NCBI GenBank assembly: GCA_943846755.1
Contig: OX044365.1
Coordinates: forward strand, 496,001 to 560,000
Source: UBA8752 sp002336475
Lineage (GTDB): Bacteria; Bacteroidota; Bacteroidia; Flavobacteriales_D; Sanyastnellaceae
DNA: 64,000 nt
Reading direction: 5' to 3'
Positions 9,316 to 17,920 of this stretch are shown one piece after another. Position 1 is the stretch's first letter, and the number at the start of each line of letters is the position of its first letter. The position numbers were made by a program, and so were the translations under genes. The notes under the pieces were generated by a model, which was not told the origin of the DNA, searched no databases, and worked only from the letters and a program-made list of their open reading frames with translations.

Positions 9316-11769
9316 TTACTGCTTGACGATGCGCAACACCTGAGCGGCATTGGCGACATTCATCTGCAAGTAATACACGCCTGCCTCAACTGAGGTCAGG
9401 TCCAACATGTGGACATACTGACCTGTGAGGTTGCCGAGGTCTTCACGGCTCACTTCACGACCGAGTCCGTCTGTCAGCACAGCAATGACAGACTCTCCTG
9501 AGAGGCCCTCCATGCTCACGGTGACGTTACCGTTGGTGGGGTTAGGGAACAGCTTGAGGTCGATCAAACGCACCATTTCTTCGATTCCACTGACCACCAC
9601 GATTGTGGTGCTGGTGAATTCACATCCGTTTCCGTCTGTAATGGTCACTTCGTAATCACCGGCAGCAATGCCGCTTGGATCCTCGTCTGTCCCAGTGTAT
9701 CCCGGACCTGTCCAGCTGTACCCGTATGGTGCAGTACCTCCCTCTACGGTAATGTCAAGCACGCCATCAGCTTCTGTTCCATTGGCGCCGTCATTGGCTT
9801 CAACGGTGACCACGATAGCCTCCGGTGCATCCACAGTGAATGTGGCCGAACCTGCACATTCTGCATCGTCCTGAACTGTGATGGTGTAATCTCCAGCAGC
9901 CAAGCCGTCAAAACCGGCATTGGGACCGAAGCTTCCATTGTCAATGGAATAGGTGTACCCCATTCCGCTTCCACCGGTGGCAGAAACGTCGATCACACCG
10001 TCTTCACTGTCACTGCACAATACAGCCGTGACCGCAGCAGTGGGGACAATCTCGCTTGGCCCCTCCAAGTCAACTGAAGCGTCGAAAGAACAACCATTGT
10101 CGTCTACGACTTCAATGGCGTAACTGCCGGCTCCAATCATGTCCAAAGACACCATGTCCAAAGTGTCACCTGCATAAACATATGCAATGGGTGAAGAACC
10201 GCCCTGGACTTCAACCGTCAGTGCTCCATCGGTATCTCCGAAGCAGCTTGGGCTGGTCAACTCTTCTTGGGCCACGAATTGAGGAGGTGTGGTTACTTCA
10301 ACATCCATCAAAGTATCCAGGCATCCGTTGACGTCCTGAGCGTAGAACGTATACGTACCAGGACCGAGATCAAACGTCGTGTTGGCGTCAAAAGACATAC
10401 CATCGGTGCTGTATGTAGTGCTGTTGCCGCTGCCTCCGAAGTAATTCAGGACTACAGTGCCGTCCTCAGAGTCTGGGCAGTTGGTCGGAACGATGGCCTG
10501 GGCATACAAGCTAAATGGCTGTGGCTGCTCAATAGAGATGCCAGGGGTATTGTCTACACATCCGTTTTCGTCGATGGCATAAACGGTGTAAAGTCCAACC
10601 CCGATGTTCTCGAACAACAAGGTCTCCACCCCATTCTCGAAGTAGGGCAACCCACCGGTATCTACTGGAGCTGTCAAGCTGTAGGTCACCATGCCTGTAC
10701 CGCCTGAACTGTTTCCGCTCAAAACAGCATCGGACTGGCCGTTGCAGCTGATGGGATCTGAGAGGCTGGCCATGACATCAAGAGCTTCAGGGCTCTCGAC
10801 CGTCACCATGGCTTCGGTGGTACAACCTACGTTGTCCGTTACCGTGATGGTCAATTCTCCTGCCACTACGCCACTAAACAAACCTGTCGCATTCTCAGAA
10901 ATGCCGTTGGAGTAGGTCAAACTTCCTTGACCTCCTGTCACGGTGACTGAGGCAAAACCGTCGGCGTAACCACTGCAGCTGACAGTATTGGATGCAGTCT
11001 CAGTGATCATGAGTTGGGTACCGGGGTAGTCACATGCAAAAACACACGATCCGTTGTCCTCGTTGGCAGCCATGTCGTAGTTCGTAGCCTCGCTGTCGGT
11101 GCAACCAAACACAGCGTCTGGCACACTGCTAAAAGGGATGGTCACCAAAGAGTCATTGGACTGCACTCCGCCTACGAAAGTTGCGATGCTGACCACACCG
11201 TACAATACAGTATCTGTGGTGAATTGGCCGATCATTACGAGGCTGTCCTCCCCAGCGTATGCATTGCTGTTCGGAAACAATGGGAACCAACTTCCACCTG
11301 TCTGGGTGTCAATGACGATGTCTCCACCTGTAGCGCCACCACCCGGTTCGAAAACGGGGATCCAGTTGGAAGAAGGGTCTCCTACTGCATTGATGGCCGC
11401 TTCTCCGGCATTGACATCAGCAGGACCGTCCATACCGACGGTAATGAAGCTGTCATATTCAAGGTCTGGAAAGCCCCCAAAGAGCAAGGACTGGTAACCT
11501 TCGTTGTCCTTGGTGCCAAGGGCAGCATTGAAGAAGTTGTTTCCACCTTGAATTTTTGTGGGGAAATCCACATCACCATAGACCGCCGTCAAGAAATCCT
11601 GGTCAGATGCGAACTTGACGTAGACGCGGTAAGTGTTGTAGCCTGTAAGGTCTGTTGTCCCCACCATGCCAATGTTTTCGGCGTAGGTCTCAACGACAAT
11701 TTCTGTGGCTTGAGAGTAAGCAAGGGTGCTGCAGCAAGCTGCCAAAACACCGAGTAGCAATCGCTTCAT
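9316..11769 (-). CDS. Secreted SprB-repeat protein with T9SS C-terminal domain
   Basis: Exported protein of 817 residues with signal peptide MKRLLLGVLAACCSTLAYSQ. It begins with one copy of the unrecognised beta module (about 20-225), then a single cysteine-rich GCTD unit, then six tandem SprB-like domains (about 250-725), each with the typical G-GG--PY/TY---G pattern and a C--T--VTV-P boundary, and a T9SS type A domain (KLFPNPTNGNV to LRIVKQ). SprB-type repeats are known from the mobile gliding adhesin of Flavobacterium, but that protein is far larger, so this is not SprB itself. An adhesin-like or matrix role is inferred. Independent transcription unit with its own terminator. Confidence 0.87.
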   Translation of the reverse strand: MKRLLLGVLAACCSTLAYSQATEIVVETYAENIGMVGTTDLTGYNTYRVYVKFASDQDFLTAVYGDVDFPTKIQGGNNFFNAALGTKDNEGYQSLLFGGFPDLEYDSFITVGMDGPADVNAGEAAINAVGDPSSNWIPVFEPGGGATGGDIVIDTQTGGSWFPLFPNSNAYAGEDSLVMIGQFTTDTVLYGVVSIATFVGGVQSNDSLVTIPFSSVPDAVFGCTDSEATNYDMAANEDNGSCVFACDYPGTQLMITETASNTVSCSGYADGFASVTVTGGQGSLTYSNGISENATGLFSGVVAGELTITVTDNVGCTTEAMVTVESPEALDVMASLSDPISCNGQSDAVLSGNSSGGTGMVTYSLTAPVDTGGLPYFENGVETLLFENIGVGLYTVYAIDENGCVDNTPGISIEQPQPFSLYAQAIVPTNCPDSEDGTVVLNYFGGSGNSTTYSTDGMSFDANTTFDLGPGTYTFYAQDVNGCLDTLMDVEVTTPPQFVAQEELTSPSCFGDTDGALTVEVQGGSSPIAYVYAGDTLDMVSLDMIGAGSYAIEVVDDNGCSFDASVDLEGPSEIVPTAAVTAVLCSDSEDGVIDVSATGGSGMGYTYSIDNGSFGPNAGFDGLAAGDYTITVQDDAECAGSATFTVDAPEAIVVTVEANDGANGTEADGVLDITVEGGTAPYGYSWTGPGYTGTDEDPSGIAAGDYEVTITDGNGCEFTSTTIVVVSGIEEMVRLIDLKLFPNPTNGNVTVSMEGLSGESVIAVLTDGLGREVSREDLGNLTGQYVHMLDLTSVEAGVYYLQMNVANAAQVLRIVKQ

Positions 11770-11884
11770 GCGTTTGATCGTGTTAATTGTGAATCTGGTG
11801 CAATATAGAGGCGAAGGGCGTTATCACTGCTGACTTTAGTCATGTTACAATGCAAGGGATTTCCACTATCGATGTAAGAAAAAA

Positions 11885-11910
11885 AGAAGGGGGCCGATTG
11901 GCCCCCTTCT
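11885..11910 (-). terminator. Rho-independent terminator for the CBM-like module gene
   Basis: An 11-bp perfect stem (AGAAGGGGGCC with its complement) and 4-base loop, followed on the leftward strand by a run of Ts. It lies 29 bases after the stop of the 11939-13693 gene. Confidence 0.88.
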
Positions 11911-11938
11911 ACATTTCCATCAAAGCTTCAAATTCCAC

Positions 11939-13693
11939 TCACTGCACATTCAGACGCAGCGTCGTGCGCTGTGTCGTTCCAGTCGCCTCTAGGATGTACA
12001 TCCCTGCACGTAAATCCGAGACCTCATAAGTCAACACTGCGCCGGACTGGACCAACTGGCGGTCTGCCAAAACAGTTTTTCCAGTCAAATCGTAAATGCG
12101 AACCTGTAACAAGCCTTCCATGCCCTCTACACGCAAATTGACCGCGTCTTGTGCAGGGTTCGGATAGGCTTCAAGCCCCACAAAATCTTCCAGCTCTTCG
12201 ATGCCGATGACCGTACCTACGGTGTCTCCATTGCAGTCCAGACAACTCGTGAAGCAGTACGCCCCGAGTATTTCCGCTTGACCAGACCGGGTGTGGGTGC
12301 GGTTGAACTCACCAAATGGATTGCCTTGTCCACAGCCGCCCTCTTCAAAGTCCCCCACTTCTGTCACGGAATTGTCGATTTCGCCGGCTGGATACGGATC
12401 TCCATTGCAGTAACGGTATTCAAAAAACGCAGCGCCACTGACTTCATAGGTCACGTCGTATACATTGTCACCGTCACTGTCACTCAATTGCAGCGCACCC
12501 GCTTGCCATTGGGGAGTGGTAATGTTGCCAATCAACCAAACGCCATCCTCTGAAACCAACTCGTTGGTCATGTCCACCTGAAACGTAATCGGCGCCGCAT
12601 CGGGGTCAGGGACACAAGTCTCGCTGCACTGGTTGTAGCAATACTGAATGGTCACAGGACCATCCACTACAGAGAACACCCTGTTGCCATTGGAAACGCA
12701 ATCTGCAGGGGGATTCTCATTGTCGATGTTCCCATCGCCATCGCCGCCCCAATTGTTGCCGTTGATAAACTTGAACTCATAGTCGCCAGGAACCACATCG
12801 ATGGTGGCCTCATAGACCATGTCGCCATCGAGGTCGGTCAAGAAATTCACGCCGGGTGTCCAACCTTGGAAGCTGCCTGCCACGCAAACGCCATTGACTG
12901 AGACTTCTGCCTGGCTGCTCATGTCCACTTTAAATGTGACGGGTGTTGGCGCCACACAACTTCCACATGCATTGTAGCAATAAGCCTGTCCGGTTTCGCT
13001 CATTTGGTACACCTGATCACCGCCGGTGAGCACCATGGTGCGGTTGCCTTGACTGGCACACTCTCCTTCAGGGCTTTCATCGAATCCCCAAGCGTTGCCG
13101 TTGACGAACTTGAACTGCAGGGTGTCCACAGGGTCCAACATGGCTCCGTCCACCTGAGCTGTATACGTATATATTAAGTCACCATCCGAATCATCCATCA
13201 TTAAGAAGTTCGTGCCGTCCCAACCATTGAAGTTGCCGTTCATGTGAACCCCCACCGGATTGATCGCCTCTTCCTGGCTCATGTCAACCTTGAACAGAAC
13301 GGTAGTGATACCGCAAGCGGCGCAAGCGCCAAAACACACCACAGGTACAGTCGTATCTCCGTCAATGTTTGCATAGCGATCGGTGCTGCCCGGATAAGCG
13401 CAAGCTTCTGGACATGCTTCGTCTACTCCCCATGCGTTGCCATTGAGAAACTTGTATTGGATGGTGGCCAAGGAGTCCGCGACATCCAAGGTCACCTCGT
13501 AGATGCCGTCCATGTCATCGTCGGTAAGCATGGTGCCGGCCGGGTCCCAACCTTGAAAGTTGCCCGCCACGTGGACGCCTTCTGCGGCGACATCCTGGCT
13601 GTTCATATCGACGCTAAGGGTAACCGAAACGGTCTGCGCCCAGATGGTCCCGGTCATTGCGAGTCCCACCATGAGGAGGTATATGTGCTTCAT
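11939..13693 (-). CDS. Secreted protein with four glycogen-binding/CBM-like modules and T9SS domain
   Basis: Exported protein of 584 residues (signal peptide MKHIYLLMVGLAMTGTIWAQ). It is built from four consecutive modules of about 110-120 residues, each with a V-F-VDM start, a V--AGNFQGW-like segment, a D-DGD--Y--T block and a --YKF-NGN-WG end, resembling AMPK/glycogen-binding and starch-binding (CBM20/48-like) folds. A T9SS type A domain follows (EAYPNPAQDAVNL to LRLNVQ). No glycoside hydrolase domain is present, so a carbohydrate-binding or structural role is inferred rather than catalysis. The same module type recurs four times near the N-terminus of the giant protein at 53004-55973. Confidence 0.85.
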   Translation of the reverse strand: MKHIYLLMVGLAMTGTIWAQTVSVTLSVDMNSQDVAAEGVHVAGNFQGWDPAGTMLTDDDMDGIYEVTLDVADSLATIQYKFLNGNAWGVDEACPEACAYPGSTDRYANIDGDTTVPVVCFGACAACGITTVLFKVDMSQEEAINPVGVHMNGNFNGWDGTNFLMMDDSDGDLIYTYTAQVDGAMLDPVDTLQFKFVNGNAWGFDESPEGECASQGNRTMVLTGGDQVYQMSETGQAYCYNACGSCVAPTPVTFKVDMSSQAEVSVNGVCVAGSFQGWTPGVNFLTDLDGDMVYEATIDVVPGDYEFKFINGNNWGGDGDGNIDNENPPADCVSNGNRVFSVVDGPVTIQYCYNQCSETCVPDPDAAPITFQVDMTNELVSEDGVWLIGNITTPQWQAGALQLSDSDGDNVYDVTYEVSGAAFFEYRYCNGDPYPAGEIDNSVTEVGDFEEGGCGQGNPFGEFNRTHTRSGQAEILGAYCFTSCLDCNGDTVGTVIGIEELEDFVGLEAYPNPAQDAVNLRVEGMEGLLQVRIYDLTGKTVLADRQLVQSGAVLTYEVSDLRAGMYILEATGTTQRTTLRLNVQ

Positions 13694-13820
13694 TTTTTGG
13701 TGTTTGTAGCTGCCAAAATAATGACCTCTCGCAATTCACAACCCCTTCGATTATGCACAGGCCAAGGTGAACTCCGCCTTTTGGATGCGCCGAATCGATT
13801 TGCTCCTCAGGCCAACAAAT

Positions 13821-14285
13821 TCATTCTCCTGTGATGGCTTTTCGCCAATCGTCGTGAACCCGGGAGACTTTTCCAGCAGCGGTATTCCAACTCACCAAAG
13901 TGGTCGCTGCCCGAAAAGCCAACAACGTTTGTGCAGCATCTCCTCCTTTTATAACGTAGCCTTCATAGCGGATGTGGATGCTTGAATTGCCCAGTCCTGA
14001 GGCGCCAAGCCTGATGATCAACCGATCACCGGGCTCAACGGGCTTGAGGTAGTCCATCTCATTGTGTGCCACCAACACCCCGTGCTTTCGAAAGTCCCAG
14101 GGTTCAGGAACACAGGTTTCAAACCAGGCAATTCTGGCGTCCTCTAAAAAAGTGAAGTATCGGGCGTTGTTTACGTGTCCGAATAAATCCATGTCGCTGT
14201 AGCGCATCGGAACCTCAAAATCGACGGTCGGACCGAGCGCTTCAAAGGGAACATCCATCGGATTTGAGGGGTCAAAATCGGGCAT
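13821..14285 (-). CDS. Acyl-CoA thioesterase, hotdog-fold (4HBT family)
   Basis: Thioesterase-family protein of 154 residues, expected to hydrolyse an acyl-CoA or acyl-ACP thioester in the cytoplasm. The diagnostic motif is MRYSDMDLFGHVNNARYF (about residues 27-44), with the aspartate before the H-V-N-N-A helix of YbgC/4HBT enzymes. The remainder has the alternating beta pattern expected of a hotdog fold. Its length is close to the usual 130-150. The substrate is unknown. It is transcribed leftward and not coupled to its neighbours. Confidence 0.85.
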   Translation of the reverse strand: MPDFDPSNPMDVPFEALGPTVDFEVPMRYSDMDLFGHVNNARYFTFLEDARIAWFETCVPEPWDFRKHGVLVAHNEMDYLKPVEPGDRLIIRLGASGLGNSSIHIRYEGYVIKGGDAAQTLLAFRAATTLVSWNTAAGKVSRVHDDWRKAITGE

Positions 14286-14437
14286 TGCGTCAAATTTCTA
14301 TTGAATGACAAAGGTGGACACCTTCTCGGAGCCCCTATTCACGTTGGATTTCCGGGTTTATCCAATTCTTAACCGACTTTATTCACAAACTGCATAAAAA
14401 CGTGCTGCTTCCCCCGTGGGACGCGGGATTTCGCATA

Positions 14438-14445
14438 TACATTTG
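14438..14445 (+). promoter_or_regulatory. Bacteroidota -7 box (TACATTTG) upstream of HU gene
   Basis: Exact match to the TAnnTTTG -7 element of Bacteroidota promoters, 27 bases before the HU start codon. No convincing TTG-type -33 element is seen at the expected spacing. Confidence 0.55.
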
Positions 14446-14472
14446 GATGGTTCACAACCCAAAAACAAAACC

Positions 14473-14745
14473 ATGAACAAATCCGAACTCCGTGATGCCA
14501 TGGCCGAAGGCGCAGGCATCAGCAAGGCCGACGCAGGTCGCGCACTCGACTCATTCATCGACGCAACCTCTAACGCCCTCAAGGGTGGAGAGCGTGTAGC
14601 CCTCGTTGGCTTTGGTTCTTTCTCTGTCACCCACCGGGAGGCACGCAAAGGCCGTAACCCACAAACTGGCAAGGAAATCACCATCGCAGCTAAAAACGTG
14701 GTGAAGTTCAAGCCAGGTGCTGAGTTGAACGACAAGGTCAAGTAA
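14473..14745 (+). CDS. HU family DNA-binding protein
   Basis: Histone-like nucleoid protein of 90 residues that bends and compacts DNA as a dimer. The start MNKSELRDAMAEG is the standard HU N-terminus; an upstream in-frame ATG at 14416 lies before the -7 box and is rejected. Signature features: helical N-half, the VALVGFGSFSVTHREARKGR block, and the DNA-contacting arm RNPQTGKEI ending in the KFKPGAELNDKVK tail. Length matches the family exactly. It has its own promoter box and a strong terminator, so it is probably monocistronic and highly expressed. Confidence 0.95.
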   Translation: MNKSELRDAMAEGAGISKADAGRALDSFIDATSNALKGGERVALVGFGSFSVTHREARKGRNPQTGKEITIAAKNVVKFKPGAELNDKVK

Positions 14746-14773
14746 GACCTGTTTCCGGCACCAGCCGAAAATT

Positions 14774-14807
14774 CCCCGGTTTGCCTTCGCGGTAAACCGG
14801 GGTTTTT
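14774..14807 (+). terminator. Rho-independent terminator after HU gene
   Basis: Stem CCCCGGTTT with complement AAACCGGGG around a loop containing TTCG, followed by five Ts. It lies 28 bases after the HU stop and 16 bases before the trmH start. Confidence 0.9.
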
Positions 14808-14822
14808 CTTTCCTCTCTTTCC

Positions 14823-15524
14823 ATGCAAGACGACCGGTATTCTTTGCTTTCTTCCTTTCTCACCGAGGCTAGACGCTCCCGGTTTGAAACGGTTTTAGAT
14901 GAACGCATGTGCTGGGTGACTGCTGTAACAGAAGACCTCTACGACCCACACAACATTTCTGCCGTGCTGAGAAGCTGTGATGGGTTTGGGCTCCAATCGG
15001 CCCACATCATAGAGGTCAACAACCCATATCGCGTGTCTCCTGGCGTGGCAAAAGGGGCCGCCAAATGGCTGGACATCGAACGCCATCAGGACACCACTCA
15101 GGCATTGCGGGATTTGAAGTCCCGTGGATTTGCCATCTGCTGTACCACACCGCACACCAACGACACCACCCCTGAAGACCTGCCCATCGACCGGCCGGTC
15201 GCCTTGGTATTCGGTTCAGAAGGTCCGGGCATAACGGAGGCTGCCCGAGCAGAAGCCGATTATTTCGTTCGGATTCCCATGTTCGGATTCACAGAGAGCT
15301 ATAACATCTCCGTGGCAGCAGCCTTGACGCTCCAAACAGTGACCCGACGGGTGAGGTCCGCCACTCAAATCCCTTGGCGCGTGCCCAAAAGAGAACACCC
15401 CCGAATTCTGGGGGATTGGGCCGAGAGAACCGTCAAAGACGCCGATGGCCTGCTGCATCGCTTGCGCAATGGTGCGGACGACAACCCTCATGGCTGCCCA
15501 AAATCGGAGCCCAAGACCCCATGA
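14823..15524 (+). CDS. trmH: tRNA (guanosine-18-2'-O)-methyltransferase, SpoU/TrmH family
   Basis: SPOUT-class RNA methyltransferase of 233 residues, expected to 2'-O-methylate G18 of tRNA using S-adenosylmethionine. The three family motifs are visible: motif 1 in DPHNISAVLRSCDGFG (about residues 40-56), motif 2 in ALVFGSEGPGIT (about 128-140), and motif 3 in IPMFGFTESYNISVAAAL (about 152-170), which forms the knotted SAM site. Length and motif spacing are close to E. coli TrmH, and there is no long N-terminal extension as in RlmB. The stop overlaps the next gene's ATG (ATGA), so translation is probably coupled to the MATE transporter. TrmH rather than another SpoU enzyme is likely but not proven. 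Confidence 0.85.
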   Translation: MQDDRYSLLSSFLTEARRSRFETVLDERMCWVTAVTEDLYDPHNISAVLRSCDGFGLQSAHIIEVNNPYRVSPGVAKGAAKWLDIERHQDTTQALRDLKSRGFAICCTTPHTNDTTPEDLPIDRPVALVFGSEGPGITEAARAEADYFVRIPMFGFTESYNISVAAALTLQTVTRRVRSATQIPWRVPKREHPRILGDWAERTVKDADGLLHRLRNGADDNPHGCPKSEPKTP

Positions 15525-16840
15525 AAGAAACCCTGTCGACCAGCTATAGAGCGATACTAAAGTTGGCACTCCCGGTTTCTGCGGGCACGTTCACGCAGTT
15601 TCTGGTGGTCCTCACCGACAACTTTTTCCTAAGCCAAGTATCTGACGCCACCCTCAATGGCGCAGGCAACGCGGGTATTCTGTACATCACCCTGGCTATG
15701 GTCGGGCAAGGCCTGTCCAGCTTCGGACAAATCTTAATCGCCCGAAGGGTAGGTGAAGGACGCACTGAACGCGCCTTGGTCCTGCTGAGGACAGGTCTGT
15801 TGGGAATGTTCTTGATCGGACTCTCCCTTGTTGCAGTGGTACAACTGGGGCTGGACTTTGGCTTTGCTTCAGTGTTTAGAGATGCAGCAACCGGTGACGT
15901 TTTTACATCATTCATGACCGTCCGTAAATGGGGCTTTCTCCCGGGCTTTGCCATGCTCATGATGTATGCCTATTTCATGGGCACCGCCCGATCCAAAGTA
16001 CTCATGGTCTCCATGATAGCGGTAGGTTTGGTCAACATCGTGGGAGACGCTTTGCTGATTGATGGAGTATGGACCATGGGAGCGCAGGGGGCTGCTTGGG
16101 CGAGCTTTTTTGCAGAGTGCACTGGAGCATCCATTTTGCTGTTGGCGATCATCAGGACCCATAGAGGGGCCTTTTGGGAAAAACGTTTTTTGAATCAAGA
16201 GGAAATTTGGCACTGGTTCAAATTGGCGCTTCCCTTGGTGCTTCAGTTGACCTTGACATTGGGCACTTGGAGCATGTTCTTCTTCTTGGTGGAACAAGTG
16301 GGCATCTTGGAACTCAAAGTCAGCCATGTGGCGCGGAATTATTTCATGTTGGCTTTCACTGTGAGCCAGGGCGTTCAGCAAACCACGCGCACGTTTGTAA
16401 GCACCCTGCTCGGTGAGCAGAGGGGGACGGATCTTCCTGTGGTACTCAAGCGACTGTTCACGGTCAACATCATTGGAATCGTTGCCCTATCTCATGGGCT
16501 GTTCTTCTATCCGGAATTTTTGGCAGCACCTTTTTTTGACGACCCCGAAGGCTTGCAAGCCGCGGGAAAAACCCTGCCCGTGATTTTTCTTGCCATGTTG
16601 ATCTACAGTGCCAGCTCGGTGATGCTGAGTGCCATACAAGGAAGTGGCCACACCCGCACGGCCCTGGCCATTGAAGTCTCGGCCATTCTGATTTATTCCT
16701 TTTTTGCCTTTTCCCTCACCTTGTGGTGGCCTCAGCCAGTGTGGCGAATCTGGTGGGTCGAATTTTCATATTTCACCTCCATGGGCGCTGGTTGTGCTTG
16801 GTTTTTGCTCCGCAGGGATTGGCGGTCCAAACAGATCTGA
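15521..16840 (+). CDS. MATE family efflux transporter
   Basis: Multidrug and toxin extrusion type integral membrane transporter of 439 residues, probably driven by a Na+ or H+ gradient. About twelve hydrophobic segments are visible, in two halves of six joined near residue 225. Early motifs such as LPVSAGTFTQFLVVLTDNFFLSQV are typical of the family. I use the ATG at 15521, which overlaps the trmH stop (ATGA); longer in-frame starts lie inside trmH and would add a non-membrane, Arg-rich extension. The substrate cannot be inferred. Confidence 0.88.
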   Translation: MKETLSTSYRAILKLALPVSAGTFTQFLVVLTDNFFLSQVSDATLNGAGNAGILYITLAMVGQGLSSFGQILIARRVGEGRTERALVLLRTGLLGMFLIGLSLVAVVQLGLDFGFASVFRDAATGDVFTSFMTVRKWGFLPGFAMLMMYAYFMGTARSKVLMVSMIAVGLVNIVGDALLIDGVWTMGAQGAAWASFFAECTGASILLLAIIRTHRGAFWEKRFLNQEEIWHWFKLALPLVLQLTLTLGTWSMFFFLVEQVGILELKVSHVARNYFMLAFTVSQGVQQTTRTFVSTLLGEQRGTDLPVVLKRLFTVNIIGIVALSHGLFFYPEFLAAPFFDDPEGLQAAGKTLPVIFLAMLIYSASSVMLSAIQGSGHTRTALAIEVSAILIYSFFAFSLTLWWPQPVWRIWWVEFSYFTSMGAGCAWFLLRRDWRSKQI

Positions 16841-16879
16841 TTCAGCACGTTTTTTTACCCCCTGCCCCATCCTGCCCAT

Positions 16880-16887
16880 TACCTTTG
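16880..16887 (+). promoter_or_regulatory. Bacteroidota -7 box (TACCTTTG) upstream of fmt
   Basis: Exact TAnnTTTG match, with the fmt ATG beginning 9 bases after its end, implying a very short leader. The same TACCTTTG sequence occurs at an equivalent place before ffh. Confidence 0.6.
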
Positions 16888-16896
16888 CGACCCCAC

Positions 16897-17862
16897 ATGG
16901 AGCACACCTCCCTTCGCATCGTCTTCTTTGGCACGCCAGACTTTGCCGCGGCTGCACTGCATGCCCTCGTGCACGGACAGCATGACGTTGTCGGTGTGGT
17001 CACTGCTCCTGATAAGCCAGCAGGAAGAGGCCAGCGCATCCACGTTTCTGCGGTTAAAACTGAAGCTTTGGCGCACGGATTGCCCCTGGCGCAACCCGAT
17101 AAACTGAGGGCAGCTGAGTTCCAAGAGCAGTTGAAACAGTGGAATGCTGATGTCTTTGCTGTGGTGGCCTTCCGAATGCTTCCTGAAACCGTTTGGAGCC
17201 TGCCAAAACGGGGGACGGTCAATGTGCATGGCAGCTTGCTCCCTGACTTTCGTGGTGCGGCACCCATTCAGCACGCGGTTGTCTCTGGCGCTTCCCATAC
17301 CGGAGTCACCTCCTTTTTTATCACCCGAGAAATCGATACTGGATCTGTTCTCCTCCAAAGGGGCTGCCCCATTGGTCCAACCGACACTTCTGGTGATGTT
17401 TATGCCAGATTGATGGAGGCTGGAGCGGGCCTGTTGGAAGACACTGTTTCGGCCCTTGCGCTCGGTCACATTCAAGGCATTTCACAAGTTGCATTGGTCT
17501 CAGGCGATGAAAGGCCTGCGCCGAAACTGTACCGCCAAGACGGCCGAATTGATTGGAGAAGGCCCCGCCATGAAGTGGTGAATTTTATTCGCGGAATGAA
17601 CCCCTTCCCGGGCGCTTGGAGCACCCTGAACGGCGCCACTTTCAAAGTGCACGAGGCCACAAATGAAGAGGCCCCAGCAGAGATTGGTCCTCTGCAGCCC
17701 GGTCAATGCGACACAGCATCGGGCCGCTGGTGGGTGGGAACTTCAGACCTTCCTGTGCAGATCAAACAAGCCCAATTGGCCGGCAAGCCCGCCATGCCTG
17801 CAGAAGACATTTTGCGGGGATACCGCTATCCTGCCACAGAGCTTGGCAGCCAAGGTCATTGA
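16897..17862 (+). CDS. fmt: Methionyl-tRNA formyltransferase
   Basis: Formylates initiator Met-tRNA using 10-formyl-tetrahydrofolate. The protein has 321 residues, normal for the family. The start MEHTSLRIVFFGTPDF follows a -7 box; upstream in-frame ATGs lie in the MATE gene. Seen: the N-terminal Rossmann-like formyltransferase domain with FFGTPDFAA (10-18) and the PAGRGQ loop, catalytic-type residues N109 and H111 in VNVHGSLLPDFRGAAP and D147 in REIDTGS, and a C-terminal OB-like domain from about 210 (FIRGMNPFPGAW). It converges on the mutase gene, 58 bases away. Confidence 0.96.
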   Translation: MEHTSLRIVFFGTPDFAAAALHALVHGQHDVVGVVTAPDKPAGRGQRIHVSAVKTEALAHGLPLAQPDKLRAAEFQEQLKQWNADVFAVVAFRMLPETVWSLPKRGTVNVHGSLLPDFRGAAPIQHAVVSGASHTGVTSFFITREIDTGSVLLQRGCPIGPTDTSGDVYARLMEAGAGLLEDTVSALALGHIQGISQVALVSGDERPAPKLYRQDGRIDWRRPRHEVVNFIRGMNPFPGAWSTLNGATFKVHEATNEEAPAEIGPLQPGQCDTASGRWWVGTSDLPVQIKQAQLAGKPAMPAEDILRGYRYPATELGSQGH

Positions 17863-17920
17863 CCTCGAAAGCCCCCTCTGCTGGGACCACACCTTGCCCC
17901 AAAAGGCAGACACGGGAGCA

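Noticed and set aside
11014..11757. Rightward open frame of 247 codons opposite the SprB-repeat gene
   Set aside because: No family resemblance and fully covered by a well-supported leftward gene.
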